Below are positions 21,463-32,913 of a DNA stretch of 64,000 nt, piece after piece. The notes beneath the pieces are model-generated. The model did not search any database, was not told where the DNA came from, and saw only the letters and a program-made list of their open reading frames with translations. Made by a program: the position numbers and the translations under genes. This stretch comes from Hyphomicrobiales bacterium (GTDB lineage Bacteria; Pseudomonadota; Alphaproteobacteria; Rhizobiales; Rhizobiaceae): NCBI GenBank assembly GCA_900468625.1, contig UBUL01000018.1:124001-188000 (forward strand), read 5' to 3'. How positions within the stretch are numbered: the stretch's first letter is position 1; each line of letters begins with the position of its first letter.

Positions 21463-22686
21463 TTAGAGATCGAGAACGAGACGTTCCGGATCTTCCAGGC
21501 TTTCCTTGACGCGCACGAGGAAGGTAACCGCTTCCTTGCCGTCGACGATACGATGATCGTAGGAGAGCGCCAGATACATCATCGGGCGGATGACGACCTG
21601 GCCGCCGATGGCGACCGGACGCTCCTGGATCTTGTGCATGCCGAGAATGCCGGACTGCGGCGCGTTGAGGATCGGCGAGGACATCAGCGAACCGTAGACG
21701 CCGCCATTGGTAATCGTGAAGGTGCCGCCCTGCATGTCGGCCATCGCCAGCGTGCCGTCGCGAGCAGCCTTTGCCAGACGGCCAAGCTCCTTCTCGACTT
21801 CTGCGATCGACATCTGGTCTGCATCGCGGATCACGGGAACGACGAGGCCCTTGTCGGTGCCGACAGCCATGCCGACGTGGCAGTAGTTCTTGTAGATGAT
21901 GTCGGTGCCGTCGATCTCTGCGTTGACGGCAGGCAATTCCTTCAGCGCGTGCGTGACGGCCTTGGTGAAGAAGCCCATGAAGCCGAGCTTCACGCCATGC
22001 TTCTTCTCGAAGATGTCCTTGTACTTGTTGCGCAGGTCCATGACGGCCTTCATGTCCACCTCGTTGTAGGTGGTGAGCATGGCGGCGGTATTCTGCGCAT
22101 CTTTGAGGCGCTTGGCGATCGTCTGGCGCAGGCGGGTCATCTTCACGCGCTCTTCGCGGCTGACGTCCTCGACCGCGGTCGGGGCGCGGGCGGCAACGGG
22201 TGCGGCCGGTGCGGCGGCCGGAGCCGAAGCAGCCTTTGCGACGGCAGCGATCACATCGCCCTTCAGGACTTGGCCGCGCTTGCCGCTGCCTTCGACCTGA
22301 TCGGCGGAGAGATTGTTTTCGGCAAGCAGCTTGCCGGCAGCCGGTGCGGGCGGCATGGAAGAGGCCGGCGCGGAAACGGCGGGAGCTGCAGCCGGTACAG
22401 CGGCGGCAGCAGGTGCAGCGGCCTGTGCCGGAGCGGCGGCAGCGCCATTGCCGGCGGAGATCTGGCCGAGCAGCGCACCGAGGCCTACGGTTTCGCCGGC
22501 CTGGGCGACGATTTCGGAAAGTGTGCCGGCGGAAGGCGCCGGAACTTCGATCGTTACCTTGTCGGTTTCGAGTTCGAGAAGCGGCTCATCGGCCTTGATG
22601 GCATCGCCGACCTTCTTGAACCAGGTACCGACGGTCGCTTCGCTGACGGATTCGCCGAGGGTAGGAACGCGGATTTCAGTGGCCAT
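21463..22686 (-). CDS. sucB: 2-oxoglutarate dehydrogenase E2, dihydrolipoyl succinyltransferase
   Basis: A 407-residue E2 core protein that passes succinyl groups to CoA. One N-terminal lipoyl domain carries the lipoyl-lysine in [16 protein letters not shown] (Lys43 region). An Ala/Pro-rich linker (about 85-125), an E3/E1-binding domain ([27 protein letters not shown]) and the catalytic domain follow, the last ending in [12 protein letters not shown] with the active-site His. Length and domain order are normal. It is separated from odhA by a YciI-type gene. Confidence 0.97.
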   Translation of the reverse strand: MATEIRVPTLGESVSEATVGTWFKKVGDAIKADEPLLELETDKVTIEVPAPSAGTLSEIVAQAGETVGLGALLGQISAGNGAAAAPAQAAAPAAAAVPAAAPAVSAPASSMPPAPAAGKLLAENNLSADQVEGSGKRGQVLKGDVIAAVAKAASAPAAAPAAPVAARAPTAVEDVSREERVKMTRLRQTIAKRLKDAQNTAAMLTTYNEVDMKAVMDLRNKYKDIFEKKHGVKLGFMGFFTKAVTHALKELPAVNAEIDGTDIIYKNYCHVGMAVGTDKGLVVPVIRDADQMSIAEVEKELGRLAKAARDGTLAMADMQGGTFTITNGGVYGSLMSSPILNAPQSGILGMHKIQERPVAIGGQVVIRPMMYLALSYDHRIVDGKEAVTFLVRVKESLEDPERLVLDL

Positions 22687-22717
22687 TGTTCAGATCCTGA
22701 TTTTTCGTCGTTATGAC

Positions 22718-23038
22718 TTAGATAGAATTACCGGCGACGGACGGCCGGAGAATGAGTGAGGGCATCGGCGAGATTTCGATATGGAAACCGAGCCCGGCGA
22801 GAAGGACGGGATCGGCATCGCCAAGCGACTTGGCCGCATCGGCATGCTCCGCCTCGACGACAGCCATGCCGAAAGCACCATCGGCCGCGAAGACCGGGCC
22901 GACGACAATTGCCGTTCCGGCACTCGCATGTTCGCGCCAATAGGCGGCGTGCTGCTGCATGGCGGCCATCCCCTCCTCCGTGCCGTCATGCGGGAAGCTG
23001 GGGCGCGGCGGCACAAGTTTCAGATGAAAATAGGCCAT
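22718..23038 (-). CDS. YCII-related (YciI) domain protein inside the odh operon
   Basis: A 106-residue protein with the YciI fold pattern. A short N-terminal strand (MAYFHLKLVPPRPSF) precedes HAAYWREHASAGTAIVVGPVFAADGAFGMAVVEAE and a SLGDADPVLLAGLGFHIEISPM end. Start at 23038 is supported by a GAGGGA ribosome site; an open frame runs much further upstream inside odhA but is a shadow. YciI proteins are mostly uncharacterised ferredoxin-like proteins with a His/Asp pair. It lies 11 bp after odhA and 31 bp before odhB, so it is transcribed between the E1 and E2 subunits. Confidence 0.85.
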   Translation of the reverse strand: MAYFHLKLVPPRPSFPHDGTEEGMAAMQQHAAYWREHASAGTAIVVGPVFAADGAFGMAVVEAEHADAAKSLGDADPVLLAGLGFHIEISPMPSLILRPSVAGNSI

Positions 23039-23049
23039 CGCGCAATCCC

Positions 23050-26034
23050 TCAACCGCCGAGCGCGTCCTCGAGGAACGCCGCAAGCTGCGACAGATGCTT
23101 GGACATCAGGCCCGTCGCCGGAGAGGCGGCAGCCGGACGGCCGGTGTAGCGAACGCGCTGGTACTTGGCATCGATATGGGCGAGCACCCATTCCAGATAG
23201 GGATCGATGAAGGACCATGCACCCATGTTCTTCGGCTCTTCCTGGCACCAGACCATCTCCGCATTGCGGAAGCGGCTGAGCTCGTTGATGAGCGCCTTGG
23301 CCGGGAACGGATAGAGCTGTTCGATGCGCAGCAGGTAGATGTCGTCGATGCCGCGCTTCTCGCGCTCTTCCAGGAGATCGTAGTAGACCTTGCCCGAGCA
23401 GATGACGACGCGACGGATCTTGTTGTCCTTCTGCAGCTTGATCGGGCTGTCCTTGATCAGTTCGGCATCGTCCCACAGCAGGCGGTGGAACGAGCTTTCG
23501 CCCGCCATCTCCGCAAGCGTCGATACGGCGCGCTTGTGACGCAGCAGCGACTTCGGCGTCATCAGGATCAGCGGCTTGCGGAAGTCGCGCTTCAGCTGAC
23601 GGCGCAGGATGTGGAAGTAGTTCGCCGGCGTCGTGACGTTGGCGACCTGCATGTTGTCTTCGGCGCAGAGTTGCAGATAGCGCTCGAGGCGGGCCGAGGA
23701 GTGCTCCGGACCCTGGCCTTCGTAGCCGTGCGGCAGCAGGCAGACGAGACCGGACATGCGCAGCCACTTGCGTTCGCCCGACGAGATGAACTGGTCGAAC
23801 ACGACCTGCGCACCGTTGGCGAAGTCGCCGAACTGGGCTTCCCAGAGGGTCAGCGCGTTCGGACGGGCGAGCGAGTAACCATATTCGAAGCCGAGAACCG
23901 CTTCTTCCGAGAGCATCGAATTGATGACTTCGTAGCGGGCCTGGGTCGGCGAGAGGTTGGCGAGCGGGATGTAACGCTCCTCGGTTTCCTGATCGTAGAG
24001 AACCGAATGACGCTGAGAGAAGGTGCCGCGTTCGCAATCCTGACCGGACAGGCGGATCTTGTGGCCTTCGACGACGAGCGAGCCGAATGCCAGGGCTTCC
24101 GCCATGGCCCAATCGATGCCCTCGCCGGTCTGTACCATGTTGGCGCGGTTTTCCATGAAGCGCTGGATGGTGCGGTGCGCATGGAAGCCGGCCGGGATTT
24201 CCGACAGCTTGCGGCCGATTTCCTTCAGCGACTTCATCGGCACGGCGGTCTTGCCGCGGCGCTGCTCGTCGGCATTGTCGGCCGCGTGCAGACCGGACCA
24301 CTCGCCGTCGAGCCAGTCGGCCTTGTTCGGCTTGTAGGATTGGCCGGCCTCGAACTCCTGCTCGAGATGCGCGCGCCAATCGGCCTTCATCTTCTCGACT
24401 TCGCCTTCGGTCAGCACGCCTTCGCTGATCAGCCGCTGCGAATAGAGCTGCAGCACCGTCTTGTGGGCACGGATGACCTTGTACATGTTCGGCTGCGTGA
24501 AGGACGGCTCATCGCCTTCATTGTGGCCGTAGCGACGGTAGCAGAAGAGATCGACCACAACGGGCTTGTGGAACTTCATGCGGAATTCGGTCGCGATCTT
24601 CGCGGCATAGACGACCGCTTCCGGATCGTCGCCGTTGACGTGGAAGATCGGCGCTTCGATCATCTTGGCGACGTCGGACGGATAGGGCGACGAACGCGAG
24701 AAGGCCGGATTGGTGGTGAAACCGATCTGGTTGTTGATGATGACGTGCATCGTACCGGCCACGCGATGGCCGCGCAGACCGGAGAGGCCGAGGATTTCGG
24801 CAACGACGCCCTGGCCGGCGAAGGCCGCGTCACCATGGATGAGCAGCGGCACGACCTTGGCACGCTCGGACAGCGGGATGATGTCGCCGTCCCATTGGGT
24901 AGCGCCCATGTCCTGCTTGGCGCGGGCCTTGCCCATGACGACCGGGTTGACGATTTCCAGATGCGACGGGTTTGCCGTCAGCGACACGTGCACCTTGGCA
25001 CCATCGAAATCACGGTCCGAAGAGGCACCGAGATGGTACTTCACGTCGCCCGAACCTTCGACTTCGTCCGGCGCATAGGAGCCGCCCTTGAACTCATGGA
25101 AGATGGCGCGGTGCGGCTTGCCCATCACCTGCGACAGTACGTTCAGACGGCCGCGATGAGCCATGCCGAACACGGCTTCGCGAAGACCAAGCTGGCTGCC
25201 GCTCTTCAGGATCTGCTCGAGCGCGGGGATCAGCGATTCGCCTCCGTCGAGGCCGAAGCGCTTGGTGCCCTTGAACTTGACGTCGAGGAACTGCTCGTAG
25301 CCTTCGGCTTCGATGACCTTCTGCAGGATGGCCTTCTTCCGCTCGGGATTGAACGCGATGCCCTTGTCCGGCCCTTCGATGCGTTCCTGGATCCAGGCCT
25401 TTTCCTCCGGGTTGGAGATGTGCATGAATTCGACGCCGAGGGTGGAGCAGTAGGTGCGCTCGAGAATCTCGATCATCTCGCGAATGGTTGCGAATTCGAG
25501 ACCGAGCACGTTGTCGATGAAGATCTTGCGGTCGAAATCCGCCTCGGTGAAACCATAGGCTTCCGGCGACAGTTCCTTGTAGTCTTCGACCGGTGCGGCA
25601 ATGCCGAGCGGGTCGAGCTTGGCGTGCAGGTGGCCGCGCATGCGATAGGCGCGGATCATCATGATGGCGCGGACACTGTCGCGCGTTGCCCGCAGGACGT
25701 CGGTCGTTTCGGCTGGGGTGCCTGCAACTTCGGCCTTCGCCTTAAGCTTGGTCTCGATGACCTTTTCGACAACGCCCCAGTCGCCGTCGAGCGCGGAAAC
25801 CAGATCGCCCTTTGCCGGGATCGGCCAATTCTTACGCCGCCAGGAAGCGCCCTTGGCTGCCTTCTTCACATCGTCGGGGCTATCCTCGAGCGCCTTGAAG
25901 AAAGACCGCCATTCGTCGGAGACCGATGAGGGATCGTCCTCGTAGCGCGCGTAAAGCTGCTCGATATAGGCAGCATTGGCGCCATCCAGGAACGAGGTGA
26001 TCTGAAATTGCTCGTTGGCTTCTTGCCTTGCCAT
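23050..26034 (-). CDS. sucA: 2-oxoglutarate dehydrogenase E1
   Basis: A 994-residue thiamine-diphosphate enzyme that decarboxylates 2-oxoglutarate and succinylates E2. The N-terminal E2-binding segment is typical (SFLDGANAAYIEQLYARYEDDPSSV). Cofactor and active-site blocks include HRGRLNVLSQVMGKP, the TPP motif from GDAAFAGQGVVAE to NNQIGFTT, and the RYGHNEGDEPSFTQP region. I chose the ATG at 26034 (MARQEANEQF); an upstream extension to 26127 has no family similarity. It begins about 175 bp after sucD, with a hairpin between, so it may have its own promoter. Confidence 0.97.
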   Translation of the reverse strand: MARQEANEQFQITSFLDGANAAYIEQLYARYEDDPSSVSDEWRSFFKALEDSPDDVKKAAKGASWRRKNWPIPAKGDLVSALDGDWGVVEKVIETKLKAKAEVAGTPAETTDVLRATRDSVRAIMMIRAYRMRGHLHAKLDPLGIAAPVEDYKELSPEAYGFTEADFDRKIFIDNVLGLEFATIREMIEILERTYCSTLGVEFMHISNPEEKAWIQERIEGPDKGIAFNPERKKAILQKVIEAEGYEQFLDVKFKGTKRFGLDGGESLIPALEQILKSGSQLGLREAVFGMAHRGRLNVLSQVMGKPHRAIFHEFKGGSYAPDEVEGSGDVKYHLGASSDRDFDGAKVHVSLTANPSHLEIVNPVVMGKARAKQDMGATQWDGDIIPLSERAKVVPLLIHGDAAFAGQGVVAEILGLSGLRGHRVAGTMHVIINNQIGFTTNPAFSRSSPYPSDVAKMIEAPIFHVNGDDPEAVVYAAKIATEFRMKFHKPVVVDLFCYRRYGHNEGDEPSFTQPNMYKVIRAHKTVLQLYSQRLISEGVLTEGEVEKMKADWRAHLEQEFEAGQSYKPNKADWLDGEWSGLHAADNADEQRRGKTAVPMKSLKEIGRKLSEIPAGFHAHRTIQRFMENRANMVQTGEGIDWAMAEALAFGSLVVEGHKIRLSGQDCERGTFSQRHSVLYDQETEERYIPLANLSPTQARYEVINSMLSEEAVLGFEYGYSLARPNALTLWEAQFGDFANGAQVVFDQFISSGERKWLRMSGLVCLLPHGYEGQGPEHSSARLERYLQLCAEDNMQVANVTTPANYFHILRRQLKRDFRKPLILMTPKSLLRHKRAVSTLAEMAGESSFHRLLWDDAELIKDSPIKLQKDNKIRRVVICSGKVYYDLLEEREKRGIDDIYLLRIEQLYPFPAKALINELSRFRNAEMVWCQEEPKNMGAWSFIDPYLEWVLAHIDAKYQRVRYTGRPAAASPATGLMSKHLSQLAAFLEDALGG

Positions 26035-26158
26035 GGTGAATCTGCGGGCGCTCTCGCCCGTCTCCCAACTTGTTTGCATTGCCGGTTTTCGGGTCCCCGG
26101 CGACCGTATTTCGTTCGCAGCCGTCAAGGCCGCAGGTATGCACTTGCGAATGCCGAAA

Positions 26159-26192
26159 CCGGACGGGACAAGGCGGCTGCCACCCCGTCCGG
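26159..26192 (-). terminator. Hairpin after sucD, possible terminator
   Basis: A perfect 9-bp stem (CCGGACGGG/CCCGTCCGG) with a 16-nt loop lies in the 175-bp gap between sucD and odhA. On the minus strand it is followed by only TTT, so termination would be partial at best. It could separate the mdh-sucCD unit from the odh unit. Confidence 0.45.
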
Positions 26193-26209
26193 CCTTGCTA
26201 TAGGTAGGC

Positions 26210-27112
26210 TCAGCCCTTCAGGACTTCCACCAGCGTCTTGCCGAGACGCGCCGGCGACGGCGACACGCGGATGCCTGCCGACTCCATCGCTGCGATTTTG
26301 TCTTCAGCACCGCCCTTGCCGCCGGAGATGACGGCACCAGCATGGCCCATGGTGCGGCCGGGAGGTGCCGTGCGGCCGGCGATGAAGCCGACCATCGGCT
26401 TCTTGCGGCCCTTCTTGGCTTCGTCCTTGAGGAACTGCGCGGCGTCTTCTTCAGCCGAGCCGCCGATTTCGCCGATCATGATGATCGACTTGGTTTCGTC
26501 ATCGGCGAGGAACATTTCCAGGATGTCGATGAATTCGGTGCCCTTGACCGGGTCGCCGCCAATGCCGACGGCCGTCGTCTGGCCGAGACCTTCATTGGTG
26601 GTCTGGAACACGGCTTCGTAGGTCAGCGTGCCGGAACGCGAGAGAACGCCGACGGAGCCCTTCTTGAAGATGGAGCCCGGCATGATGCCGATCTTGCATT
26701 CGTTCGGGGTGAGAACGCCAGGGCAGTTCGGTCCGATCAGACGGGACTTCGACTTGATGAGACGGTCCTTGACCTTGACCATGTCGGCAACCGGAATGCC
26801 TTCTGTGATGCAGACGATGAGCGGGATTTCGGCTTCGATCGCTTCGAGGATTGCAGCCGCAGCGCCAGCCGGCGGTACGTAGATGACCGAAGCATTGGCG
26901 CCGGTCGCGTCCTTGCCTTCGGCGACCGACTTGAAGATCGGCAGCTTTTCGCCCTTGGAGCCGGTCCAGGTTTCACCACCCTTGGAAGGATGGATACCGC
27001 CGACCATCTTCGTGCCGTGATAGGCAAGCGCCTGTTCAGTGTGGAAGGTACCGGTCTTGCCGGTCAGGCCCTGAACCAGAACCTTGGTGTCTTTGTTGAT
27101 GAGGATAGACAT
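26210..27112 (-). CDS. sucD: Succinyl-CoA synthetase subunit alpha
   Basis: A 300-residue alpha subunit of succinate-CoA ligase (ADP-forming). The CoA-binding Rossmann start is [17 protein letters not shown], the [17 protein letters not shown] motif lies in the middle, and the phosphohistidine segment is [18 protein letters not shown] (His near 246). It forms the alpha-beta enzyme with SucC that makes ATP/GTP from succinyl-CoA. Unusually, a DUF1579-like gene separates it from sucC. Confidence 0.97.
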   Translation of the reverse strand: MSILINKDTKVLVQGLTGKTGTFHTEQALAYHGTKMVGGIHPSKGGETWTGSKGEKLPIFKSVAEGKDATGANASVIYVPPAGAAAAILEAIEAEIPLIVCITEGIPVADMVKVKDRLIKSKSRLIGPNCPGVLTPNECKIGIMPGSIFKKGSVGVLSRSGTLTYEAVFQTTNEGLGQTTAVGIGGDPVKGTEFIDILEMFLADDETKSIIMIGEIGGSAEEDAAQFLKDEAKKGRKKPMVGFIAGRTAPPGRTMGHAGAVISGGKGGAEDKIAAMESAGIRVSPSPARLGKTLVEVLKG

Positions 27113-27124
27113 GCGAGGCCTTTG

Positions 27125-27616
27125 TTACGAGAGGTTGGAAGACGCGGAGGCAACGCGGCGATATAAGCCGCTGACGACCTCCTGCCATGTATCGCTGCCG
27201 GCGGGCGAGAACGTGACGCCTATGCGGTAGCAGTCTTCATTTTCGAACTGAAAGAGAGTGCGTTGCTGACCGCGCGGCGAGACTTTGGTCAGGACAAGCT
27301 TGTCGTCGATCCATTCGCCGGAGGCCGGCGCGGCGGGGACGAAGCCCACCGTATCGAACTGATAGAGCTTGTAGGACTGGTCAGCAGCGTCGAAACCGAG
27401 GATGTTCCGGGCTTCGAACGATATGCTGTCGTCCCGCGTCTGCACGTAGCGCTGTTCGACGAAAAATCCGCCGAACAGACACTCGGCCGTAAGGCGCGCG
27501 GTTGCCGTTCCTTCCTTCGTCCAGGCCGAAGCCGCGACGCGCTCTTCCCCTTCCCAAGTGCCGGCAAAGGCACCGAGGCGGAGATGAGCAGCCGTAGGAG
27601 CGAAGGAAGCAGCCAT
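27125..27616 (-). CDS. DUF1579-like protein between sucC and sucD
   Basis: A 163-residue protein with a lipocalin-like pattern. It begins [18 protein letters not shown], continues [45 protein letters not shown], and ends [31 protein letters not shown]. This matches the DUF1579/heme-free lipocalin-like layout (G-x-W start, then 'lGyD...Y...wfds'). No signal peptide. It is 5 bp from sucC and 12 bp from sucD, so it must be co-transcribed with both. No function is known. Confidence 0.78.
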   Translation of the reverse strand: MAASFAPTAAHLRLGAFAGTWEGEERVAASAWTKEGTATARLTAECLFGGFFVEQRYVQTRDDSISFEARNILGFDAADQSYKLYQFDTVGFVPAAPASGEWIDDKLVLTKVSPRGQQRTLFQFENEDCYRIGVTFSPAGSDTWQEVVSGLYRRVASASSNLS

Positions 27617-27621
27617 CCCGA

Positions 27622-28815
<1,194 letters not shown>

Positions 28816-28842
28816 GGATTTATCCCTGTTGGAACGCGAAGA

Positions 28843-29907
<1,065 letters not shown>

Positions 29908-29951
29908 TTATTTTTGGATCAGGAATTTCAATCGGTTAGATCGAAAAATTC

Positions 29952-29965
29952 TTACGTAAACGTAA
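29952..29965. promoter_or_regulatory. Palindrome upstream of mdh, candidate operator
   Basis: TTACGT and ACGTAA are perfect 6-bp inverted arms around AA. The site is about 150 bp before mdh, in an AT-rich patch. It resembles the short palindromes bound by dimeric regulators; no regulator can be named with confidence. Confidence 0.3.
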
Positions 29966-29985
29966 TATATACTGTCACCGAATTG

Positions 29986-31149
29986 TTACTCGGCGGCGCG
30001 TCTGGCCGGAGTCTGGGCAAGATATTCAGCACTGCGCATCTCGAAAAGCCGCGAGGCCGTGCGGTCGAATTCGAAGCCTTCCGTCCCGCGCCGCACTTCC
30101 AGGAGATCCTCCGGCATGGCAGCCGCGGAGACGTAAAGGCGGATATTATGGTCGTAAAGCGTATCGATCAGAATGATGAAACGCTTCGTCTGGTTGCGCT
30201 TTTCCGGCCCGAGCGTCGGCACGCGATCGAAGAAGATCGTATCGAAGCGTTCGGCGATGGCGAGAAAATCGGCAGGTCCGAGCGGCGCTTCGCAGAGATC
30301 GGCGAAAGAGAAGCGCGCCATGCGGTCGACCGCAAGCGGCACATGGATGGAGCGCCCCTTCATCGGGATTTCCGTCGGCTGCGCCTTGCGTCCATGCAGC
30401 GCCTGCACCCAGGATGCATCCATCGCCATCTCGGTGCGCTGGTCGAGCGGCGTGAGATAGACGGGCTGGCTGTTCAGCTTCTCCATGCGGTAGTCGGTCG
30501 GCGAATCCAGCGTCACGATATCGACATGTCTTTTCAGGAGATCGATGAACGGCAAAAAGAGGCCGCGGTTGAGCCCATCGCGATAGAGATTGTCCGGTTC
30601 AACATTCGATGTGGCGATCAGCACGCAGCCAAGCGAAAACAGCTCGGAAAACAGCCGCGAAAGGATCATCGCATCGGCAATGTCCGTGACCGTGAATTCA
30701 TCGAAGCACAGCAGCTCGGCCTCGGCGTAGAGGTCGGCGGCAACGGGCGGTATGGGATCGGCCTGCTTGGTTTCGCCGTTCTTGAATTTCAGCCGCTGTG
30801 CCGCGATGCGATTGTGCACATCGGTCATGAACTCGAAAAAATGTGCCCGGCGCTTCTTCTCGCACGGCGCCATCGAGAAGAACATGTCCATCAACATGGT
30901 CTTGCCGCGGCCGACGCTGCCGTGAATGTAGAGGCCCTTGATCGTCTCCACCGACTTCTTGCGCGCGGCAAACATCCAGCCGAGTGCGCTGGATTTGGCG
31001 GCTGGGCGCTTCCGCTTGAGGTCGGCAAGCACCCGGTCCAGCATTTTCGCCACATCCATCTGCGCCGAATCGACGGTCAAGGATCCGGACGCCGTCAGCG
31101 CCTTAAGCTGTTCGCAGACGCTGATCGAATAATCTGGCATGGGCTGCAT
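29986..31149 (-). CDS. zapE: Cell division protein ZapE (AFG1-like ATPase)
   Basis: A 387-residue AFG1/ZapE-family P-loop ATPase. Walker A is GSVGRGKTMLMD, Walker B LLCFDEFTVTDIADAMIL, with the arginine region ATSNVEPDNLYRDGLNRGLFLPFI. In E. coli the protein modulates the FtsZ ring under stress, and the mitochondrial homologue helps turnover of respiratory complexes. The start is one of two ATGs (31149 or 31140). Its place between mdh and the sdh genes is common in rhizobia and may reflect the respiratory link. Confidence 0.92.
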   Translation of the reverse strand: MQPMPDYSISVCEQLKALTASGSLTVDSAQMDVAKMLDRVLADLKRKRPAAKSSALGWMFAARKKSVETIKGLYIHGSVGRGKTMLMDMFFSMAPCEKKRRAHFFEFMTDVHNRIAAQRLKFKNGETKQADPIPPVAADLYAEAELLCFDEFTVTDIADAMILSRLFSELFSLGCVLIATSNVEPDNLYRDGLNRGLFLPFIDLLKRHVDIVTLDSPTDYRMEKLNSQPVYLTPLDQRTEMAMDASWVQALHGRKAQPTEIPMKGRSIHVPLAVDRMARFSFADLCEAPLGPADFLAIAERFDTIFFDRVPTLGPEKRNQTKRFIILIDTLYDHNIRLYVSAAAMPEDLLEVRRGTEGFEFDRTASRLFEMRSAEYLAQTPARRAAE

Positions 31150-31212
31150 GGGGAAATATCCGCCTGTGCAAAATAGGGGAGCACCCAAAAGGTGCTGCCC
31201 TTTCAAATAAGC

Positions 31213-31740
31213 TTATCGGCTGAGGCTGAGCGGCTGACCGGAGGCGGTCGAACCGTCGAAACGGGCAGCGGCCGTCTTGTAGAGCGTGCCGATCGTCGAG
31301 CCGTCACGATTTTTCAGGAGGACTTGCTTGCCGGAAACTTCCCACGATCCCATCGAGGTGAGTTCGCCCGCACAGCCGCGCGTACCGCCGCGCGAGCCGC
31401 TGCCGAGGTTGGTCAGCGTCAGGAACATGTCGCAGCTCGATCCGCCATTGCTGACCTTCCAGCTGCCGACCATCGATTCCTTGGTGACGTCCATGGCCGA
31501 CGCAGCCATCGCCTGCTGCTGCTGCGGATTGCCTGCATTCGGCGCGCCCGCCGGAGCCGCCGGAAATTGCGAACCGTTGCCGGCGCCTGCGGGCGGAAGC
31601 TGGCTGGATTGTACGGAAGGAACAGGCTGCGCCTGCAGTGGCGGGGCAGAATAACTGTCGTTATTGTATGCCGTGCGCTGGCAACCGGCAAGCGACAGAC
31701 CAATCGCCGCAGCCGTCACTGCATATCTAAACCGCATCAT
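31213..31740 (-). CDS. Omp19/Inh-family lipoprotein, putative protease inhibitor
   Basis: A 175-residue lipoprotein. The signal peptide ends in the lipobox LSLAGC (Cys about residue 20). A Gln/Pro/Ala-rich linker follows, then an AprI/Inh-like domain: [58 protein letters not shown], with two Cys likely bridged. This is the layout of Brucella Omp19, a lipoprotein with protease-inhibitor activity. The ATG at 31740 has a TAGGAG ribosome site. It lies 63 bp upstream of zapE, probably co-transcribed. Confidence 0.85.
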   Translation of the reverse strand: MMRFRYAVTAAAIGLSLAGCQRTAYNNDSYSAPPLQAQPVPSVQSSQLPPAGAGNGSQFPAAPAGAPNAGNPQQQQAMAASAMDVTKESMVGSWKVSNGGSSCDMFLTLTNLGSGSRGGTRGCAGELTSMGSWEVSGKQVLLKNRDGSTIGTLYKTAAARFDGSTASGQPLSLSR

Positions 31741-31882
31741 CACACTCCTAAATGATTGTCCACCGCTGACATCTGCAAAGTGATGTTTAATGATGTCCGA
31801 ATTATCGTATTTCACTTTGGTTAATCAAGTCGATACCGCCACAAATTACCGAAGGCCATAGCTGGACAAGAATCCGGTGGTT

Positions 31883-32095
31883 TCAAGGCACTGCCCGGTG
31901 GACCTCATCCAAATTCACGACGGACGGCAAATTCGGCATTCCATCCGGCACTGGCTTCTGCAAGCCTCCATCCGTTGCGCTGTCTCCCTGAAACGACCCC
32001 TGCACAGACCCAGCTTCCGCCGGCGAATATTTCCATGCGCCGTCCTTGTCGTTCCATCGGAGCGGGGCTTCTGGCGTCCCGGGACCAGCCGGCAT
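31883..32095 (-). CDS. Possible small protein downstream of sdhB
   Basis: A 70-residue frame starting 22 bp after the sdhB stop. The composition looks protein-like (APLRWNDKDGAWKYSPAEAG, then GLQKPVPDGMPNLPSVVNLDE), hydrophilic, with no signal peptide and no family I recognise. No clear ribosome site precedes the ATG. It could be the last gene of the sdh operon or chance. The rest of the 376-bp gap between sdhB and the Omp19-like gene shows nothing else. Confidence 0.4.
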   Translation of the reverse strand: MPAGPGTPEAPLRWNDKDGAWKYSPAEAGSVQGSFQGDSATDGGLQKPVPDGMPNLPSVVNLDEVHRAVP

Positions 32096-32116
32096 GCAAG
32101 AAAGCCAAACGGCGGG

Positions 32117-32896
32117 TCAGACCCGCCGCTCGACCATCATCTTCTTGATTTCGGCGATTGCCTTGGCCGGGTTCAGGCCCTTCGGACAAGTCTGGGCGCA
32201 GTTCATGATCGTGTGGCAGCGATAGAGGCGGAAGGGGTCCTCGAGATTGTCGAGGCGTTCGCCCTTGGCTTCGTCTCTGGAATCGATCAGCCAGCGATAG
32301 GCCTGCAGCAGGACGGCCGGGCCGAGGTAACGGTCGCCGTTCCACCAGTAGCTCGGACAGGAGGTCGAGCAGCAGGCGCACAGAATGCACTCGTAGAGGC
32401 CGTCGAGCTTCAGGCGGTCCTCGTGGCTCTGCTTCCATTCCTTGGCCGGCGGCGGCGATACCGTCTTCAGCCAGGGCTCGATCGAGCGGTGCTGCGCATA
32501 GAAATTCGTCAGATCCGGCACGAGGTCCTTGACGACGGGCATATGCGGCAGCGGGTAGAGCTTCACCGTGCCGTTGATCTCGTCCATGCCCTTGGTGCAG
32601 GCAAGCGTGTTGGTGCCGTCGATATTCATAGCGCAGGAGCCGCAGATGCCTTCGCGGCAGGAGCGGCGCAGCGTTAGCGTCGGGTCGATCTTGTTCTTGA
32701 TGTAGAGCAGACCGTCGAGCACCATTGGGCCGCAATCGTCGACATCGATATAGTAGGTATCGATGCTCGGGTTCTGACCGTCATCCGGGCTCCAGCGATA
32801 GACACGGAATTCGCGCGTATTCTTGGCGCCGACCGGCTTCGGCCAGACCTTGCCTTCGCGCATCTGAGAGTTCTTGGGGAGAGCGAGTTCAACCAT
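32117..32896 (-). CDS. sdhB: Succinate dehydrogenase iron-sulfur subunit
   Basis: A 259-residue SdhB. It carries the 2Fe-2S ligands ([15 protein letters not shown] and LACTKGM), the 4Fe-4S/3Fe-4S ligands in [16 protein letters not shown], and the last set in [15 protein letters not shown]. It passes electrons from SdhA FAD to ubiquinone at the SdhCD anchor. It is 17 bp after sdhA, the last recognised gene of the sdhCDAB operon. Confidence 0.97.
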   Translation of the reverse strand: MVELALPKNSQMREGKVWPKPVGAKNTREFRVYRWSPDDGQNPSIDTYYIDVDDCGPMVLDGLLYIKNKIDPTLTLRRSCREGICGSCAMNIDGTNTLACTKGMDEINGTVKLYPLPHMPVVKDLVPDLTNFYAQHRSIEPWLKTVSPPPAKEWKQSHEDRLKLDGLYECILCACCSTSCPSYWWNGDRYLGPAVLLQAYRWLIDSRDEAKGERLDNLEDPFRLYRCHTIMNCAQTCPKGLNPAKAIAEIKKMMVERRV

Positions 32897-32913
32897 GGTC
32901 AGTTCCTCTCAGA

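Noticed and set aside
23039..24379. The long N-terminal extension of the YciI frame into odhA
   Set aside because: It lies within odhA in another frame. Only the last 106 codons match the YciI family, and a ribosome site precedes the internal ATG.
22756..25929. A 1057-codon open frame on the plus strand, opposite odhA
   Set aside because: It is exactly antisense to odhA, in a GC-rich gene where the opposite strand is commonly open. The product is rich in Arg/Ala/Asp and matches no family.
31905..32735. A 276-codon minus-strand frame overlapping sdhB
   Set aside because: It is a shifted reading of sdhB and the sequence after it. The true frame carries all Fe-S cysteines.
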